A stretch of DNA of 6,624 nt from Frankiaceae bacterium (GTDB lineage Bacteria; Actinomycetota; Actinomycetes; Mycobacteriales; SCTD01). The DNA is taken from NCBI GenBank assembly GCA_947479995.1, contig CANKBT010000176.1, forward strand, positions 1 through 6,624, in the 5' to 3' direction. Below are positions 5,439 through 6,624 of the stretch, piece after piece. The notes beneath the pieces were generated by a model that was not told the origin of the DNA, did not search any database, and was given only the letters and a program-made list of their open reading frames with translations. The stretch's first letter is position 1, and each line of letters opens with the position of its first letter. A program made the translations under genes and the position numbers.

Positions 5439-6518
5439 ATGCTCCGACTGCCCCGCCGACCCGTCCGACGCGTCCGCCCCGTCCTCGCCGCGGCCGTCGC
5501 CGCCGCGGCGGCGGCCGGCGTGCTCGTCGCCCCGGCCTCCTCCGCGGGGCCGATCGACGCCCTGACCGGCGTGCTGCTGCCCGCGCCCGCCCGCCCCGAC
5601 GAGGCCTTCGCGCCGGTCGACCGGCCCGGCCCGGCGCTGTCGGTGCCGCGGGCGCAGCTCGAGGCCGCCCTCGCCTGCACCGCGAACGTGACGCGCGGCC
5701 GCCAGACGGTGCTGCTCGTGCCGGGCACGACCGTCACCCCGCGCGAGAACTTCTCGTGGAACTGGTTCCGCGCCCTCGACCGGCTCGACCGGCCGTACTG
5801 CGCGGTGACGCTGCCCCAGAGCACGAACGGCGACGCGCAGGTCGCGTCGGAGTACGTCGTGCACGCGATCCGCGCGATCCACGCCCGCACCGGGGTCGAC
5901 GTGCAGGTGATGGGCCACAGCCAGGGCGGCACCGAGCCGCGCTTCGCCCTGCGCTTCTGGCCCGACCTGCGCAGCAAGGTCGACGACTACGTCACGTGGG
6001 GCGCGACCAACCACGGCAGCGCGCTCATCGCGGCCCTGTGCACGCCGGACTGCACGCCGGCCCTGTGGCAGCAGCTGCCCGGGAGCGACTACCTGCAGGC
6101 GACCAACTCCTACCAGGAGACCTTCGCCGGCATCTCGTACACGAGCATCTACACGCGGCTCGACCAGTTCGTGCAGCCGAACCTCGACGACACGGGCACC
6201 ACGTCGCTGTCCGGCCCGGGCGACATCACCAACGTCGCGACGCAGGACGTCTGCCCGGCCAACGCCGCCGAGCACATCGCCATCGCCACGTACGACCCGG
6301 TGGGCTACGCGCTCGCCCTCGACGCCATCAGCCACCCGGGTCCGGCCGACCCGGCGCGCATCCCGGCCTCGGTCTGCACCGAGGTGCTCATGCCGGGCGT
6401 CGACCCGCTGACGTTCCCGACGAGCTACGCCGACGCGACGGCCAAGATCGCGCAGGGCCTGACGGTGGCGCCGCGGGTCAGTGCCGAGCCGCCGCTCAAG
6501 CCGTACGTGCTGCGCTAG
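5439..6518 (+). CDS. Secreted class 2 lipase, CALB-like alpha/beta hydrolase
   Basis: A 359-residue exported esterase/lipase expected to hydrolyse triacylglycerols or other esters outside the cell. An Arg-rich start (residues 3-13) and hydrophobic core (15-31) form a signal peptide with likely cleavage near SSA/GP at 36; Arg10-Arg11 hint at, but do not prove, Tat export. The hydrolase fold follows: oxyanion-side motif LLVPGTTVTP (92-101), nucleophile elbow GHSQGG with Ser161, acid Asp242 in TRLDQFVQP, and His279 in AAEHIAIA. The sequences around LWQQLPGS (209-216) and YTRLDQFVQP (238-247) resemble Candida antarctica lipase B. Cys80/Cys121 and Cys272/Cys313 have spacings close to two CALB disulfides (C22-C64 and C216-C258); Cys201/Cys205 may form an extra short one. 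ATG 5439 has GAGG upstream. It is divergent from the QsdR-type regulator, whose probable operator overlaps its promoter region. Substrate chain length is unknown. Confidence 0.93.
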   Translation: MLRLPRRPVRRVRPVLAAAVAAAAAAGVLVAPASSAGPIDALTGVLLPAPARPDEAFAPVDRPGPALSVPRAQLEAALACTANVTRGRQTVLLVPGTTVTPRENFSWNWFRALDRLDRPYCAVTLPQSTNGDAQVASEYVVHAIRAIHARTGVDVQVMGHSQGGTEPRFALRFWPDLRSKVDDYVTWGATNHGSALIAALCTPDCTPALWQQLPGSDYLQATNSYQETFAGISYTSIYTRLDQFVQPNLDDTGTTSLSGPGDITNVATQDVCPANAAEHIAIATYDPVGYALALDAISHPGPADPARIPASVCTEVLMPGVDPLTFPTSYADATAKIAQGLTVAPRVSAEPPLKPYVLR

Positions 6519-6529
6519 TCGAGCGCGGC
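6509..6529 (+). terminator. Hairpin over overlapping stop codons (putative lipase terminator)
   Basis: On the plus-strand RNA, 6509-6516 pairs with 6522-6529: an 8-bp stem with one G-U pair and a 5-nt loop. It spans the lipase stop and the end of the opposing gene. There is no U-tract. On the minus-strand RNA the G-U becomes an A-C mismatch, so the structure favours ending lipase transcription. Confidence 0.4.
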
Positions 6530-6624
6530 GACGACCACGAGCCCCGTCGCCACCGCGCACGCCAGCACCCGCACCCGGTTCGCGCGCTGCCAGGGCACCT
6601 CGTACGCCGCCCGGGCGGCCGCCA
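6515..6624 (-). CDS. Membrane protein, C-terminal fragment (5' end outside window)
   Basis: A minus-strand frame runs in from the right edge and stops at TAG, read as CTA at 6515-6517. The 35 visible residues include AYEVPWQRANRVRV followed by a hydrophobic stretch, LACAVATGLVVVAAL, and a final Asp, so the protein probably ends in a transmembrane helix. A basic, aromatic loop followed by a last helix is seen in polysaccharide-flippase-type proteins, but this fragment is too short to assign a family. Codon use is high-G+C third position like its neighbours, and it continues the alternating strand order. Its stop overlaps the lipase stop: the CTAG at 6515-6518 gives TAG on both strands. Confidence 0.55.
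   Translation of the reverse strand, partial: AAARAAYEVPWQRANRVRVLACAVATGLVVVAALD

Noticed and set aside
5358..6560. 400-codon minus-strand frame opposite the lipase
   Set aside because: Composition is Arg/Gly/Val/His-rich with no recognisable motif, while the plus strand has a signal peptide, GHSQGG and a full catalytic triad.

Overview
The window is chromosomal DNA from a very high-G+C actinobacterium (Actinomycetota). Third codon positions are almost always G or C, GTG starts are common, and TA dinucleotides are rare outside gene boundaries. The gene families present (SCO6745/SalK-like, QsdR-type TetR, secreted class 2 lipase, zinc-ribbon membrane protease) are typical of soil actinobacteria. 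Genus and order cannot be read from the sequence. I see no rRNA or tRNA gene, insertion sequence, CRISPR array or phage gene.

There are eight coding regions, six complete and two cut by the window edges, and they alternate strand without exception. In order: (1) the C-terminal 219 residues of an SCO6745-family protein (+, 1-660); (2) a zinc-ribbon, single-TM, trypsin/HtrA-like serine protease (-, 670-2025); (3) a membrane-anchored HExxHxxGxxH metalloprotease (+, 2110-2964); (4) an NAD(P)H:quinone oxidoreductase of the PIG3/Qor type (-, 2980-3951); (5) a two-HotDog TesB-like acyl-CoA thioesterase (+, 3975-4751); (6) a QsdR-type TetR regulator (-, 4774-5361); (7) a secreted class 2 lipase resembling Candida antarctica lipase B (CALB) (+, 5439-6518); (8) the C-terminus of a membrane protein (-, 6515-6624).

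This layout leaves no co-directional operon. It gives three divergent junctions (84, 23 and 77 bp), where promoters must lie, and four convergent junctions (9, 15, 22 and -4 bp), where transcription must end. The control signals match. The 23-bp junction carries two back-to-back -10 hexamers sharing one TA step, each placed for a leaderless GTG-started mRNA. The 77-bp junction carries a 7-5-7 inverted repeat that looks like the operator of the TetR gene. Three of the four convergent junctions have hairpins that include stop codons.

Functionally, one divergent pair supplies two membrane-tethered proteases whose catalytic domains should face outside. The right half is flavoured towards ester and acyl metabolism: a secreted lipase, an acyl-CoA thioesterase, a quinone reductase and a regulator whose family is known from gamma-lactone catabolism. 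Joint action of these genes is inference from proximity. I found no clearly new multi-gene system. The most interesting points are the shared-TA bidirectional promoter, the probable TetR operator, and a Glu at the catalytic Asp position of the serine protease.
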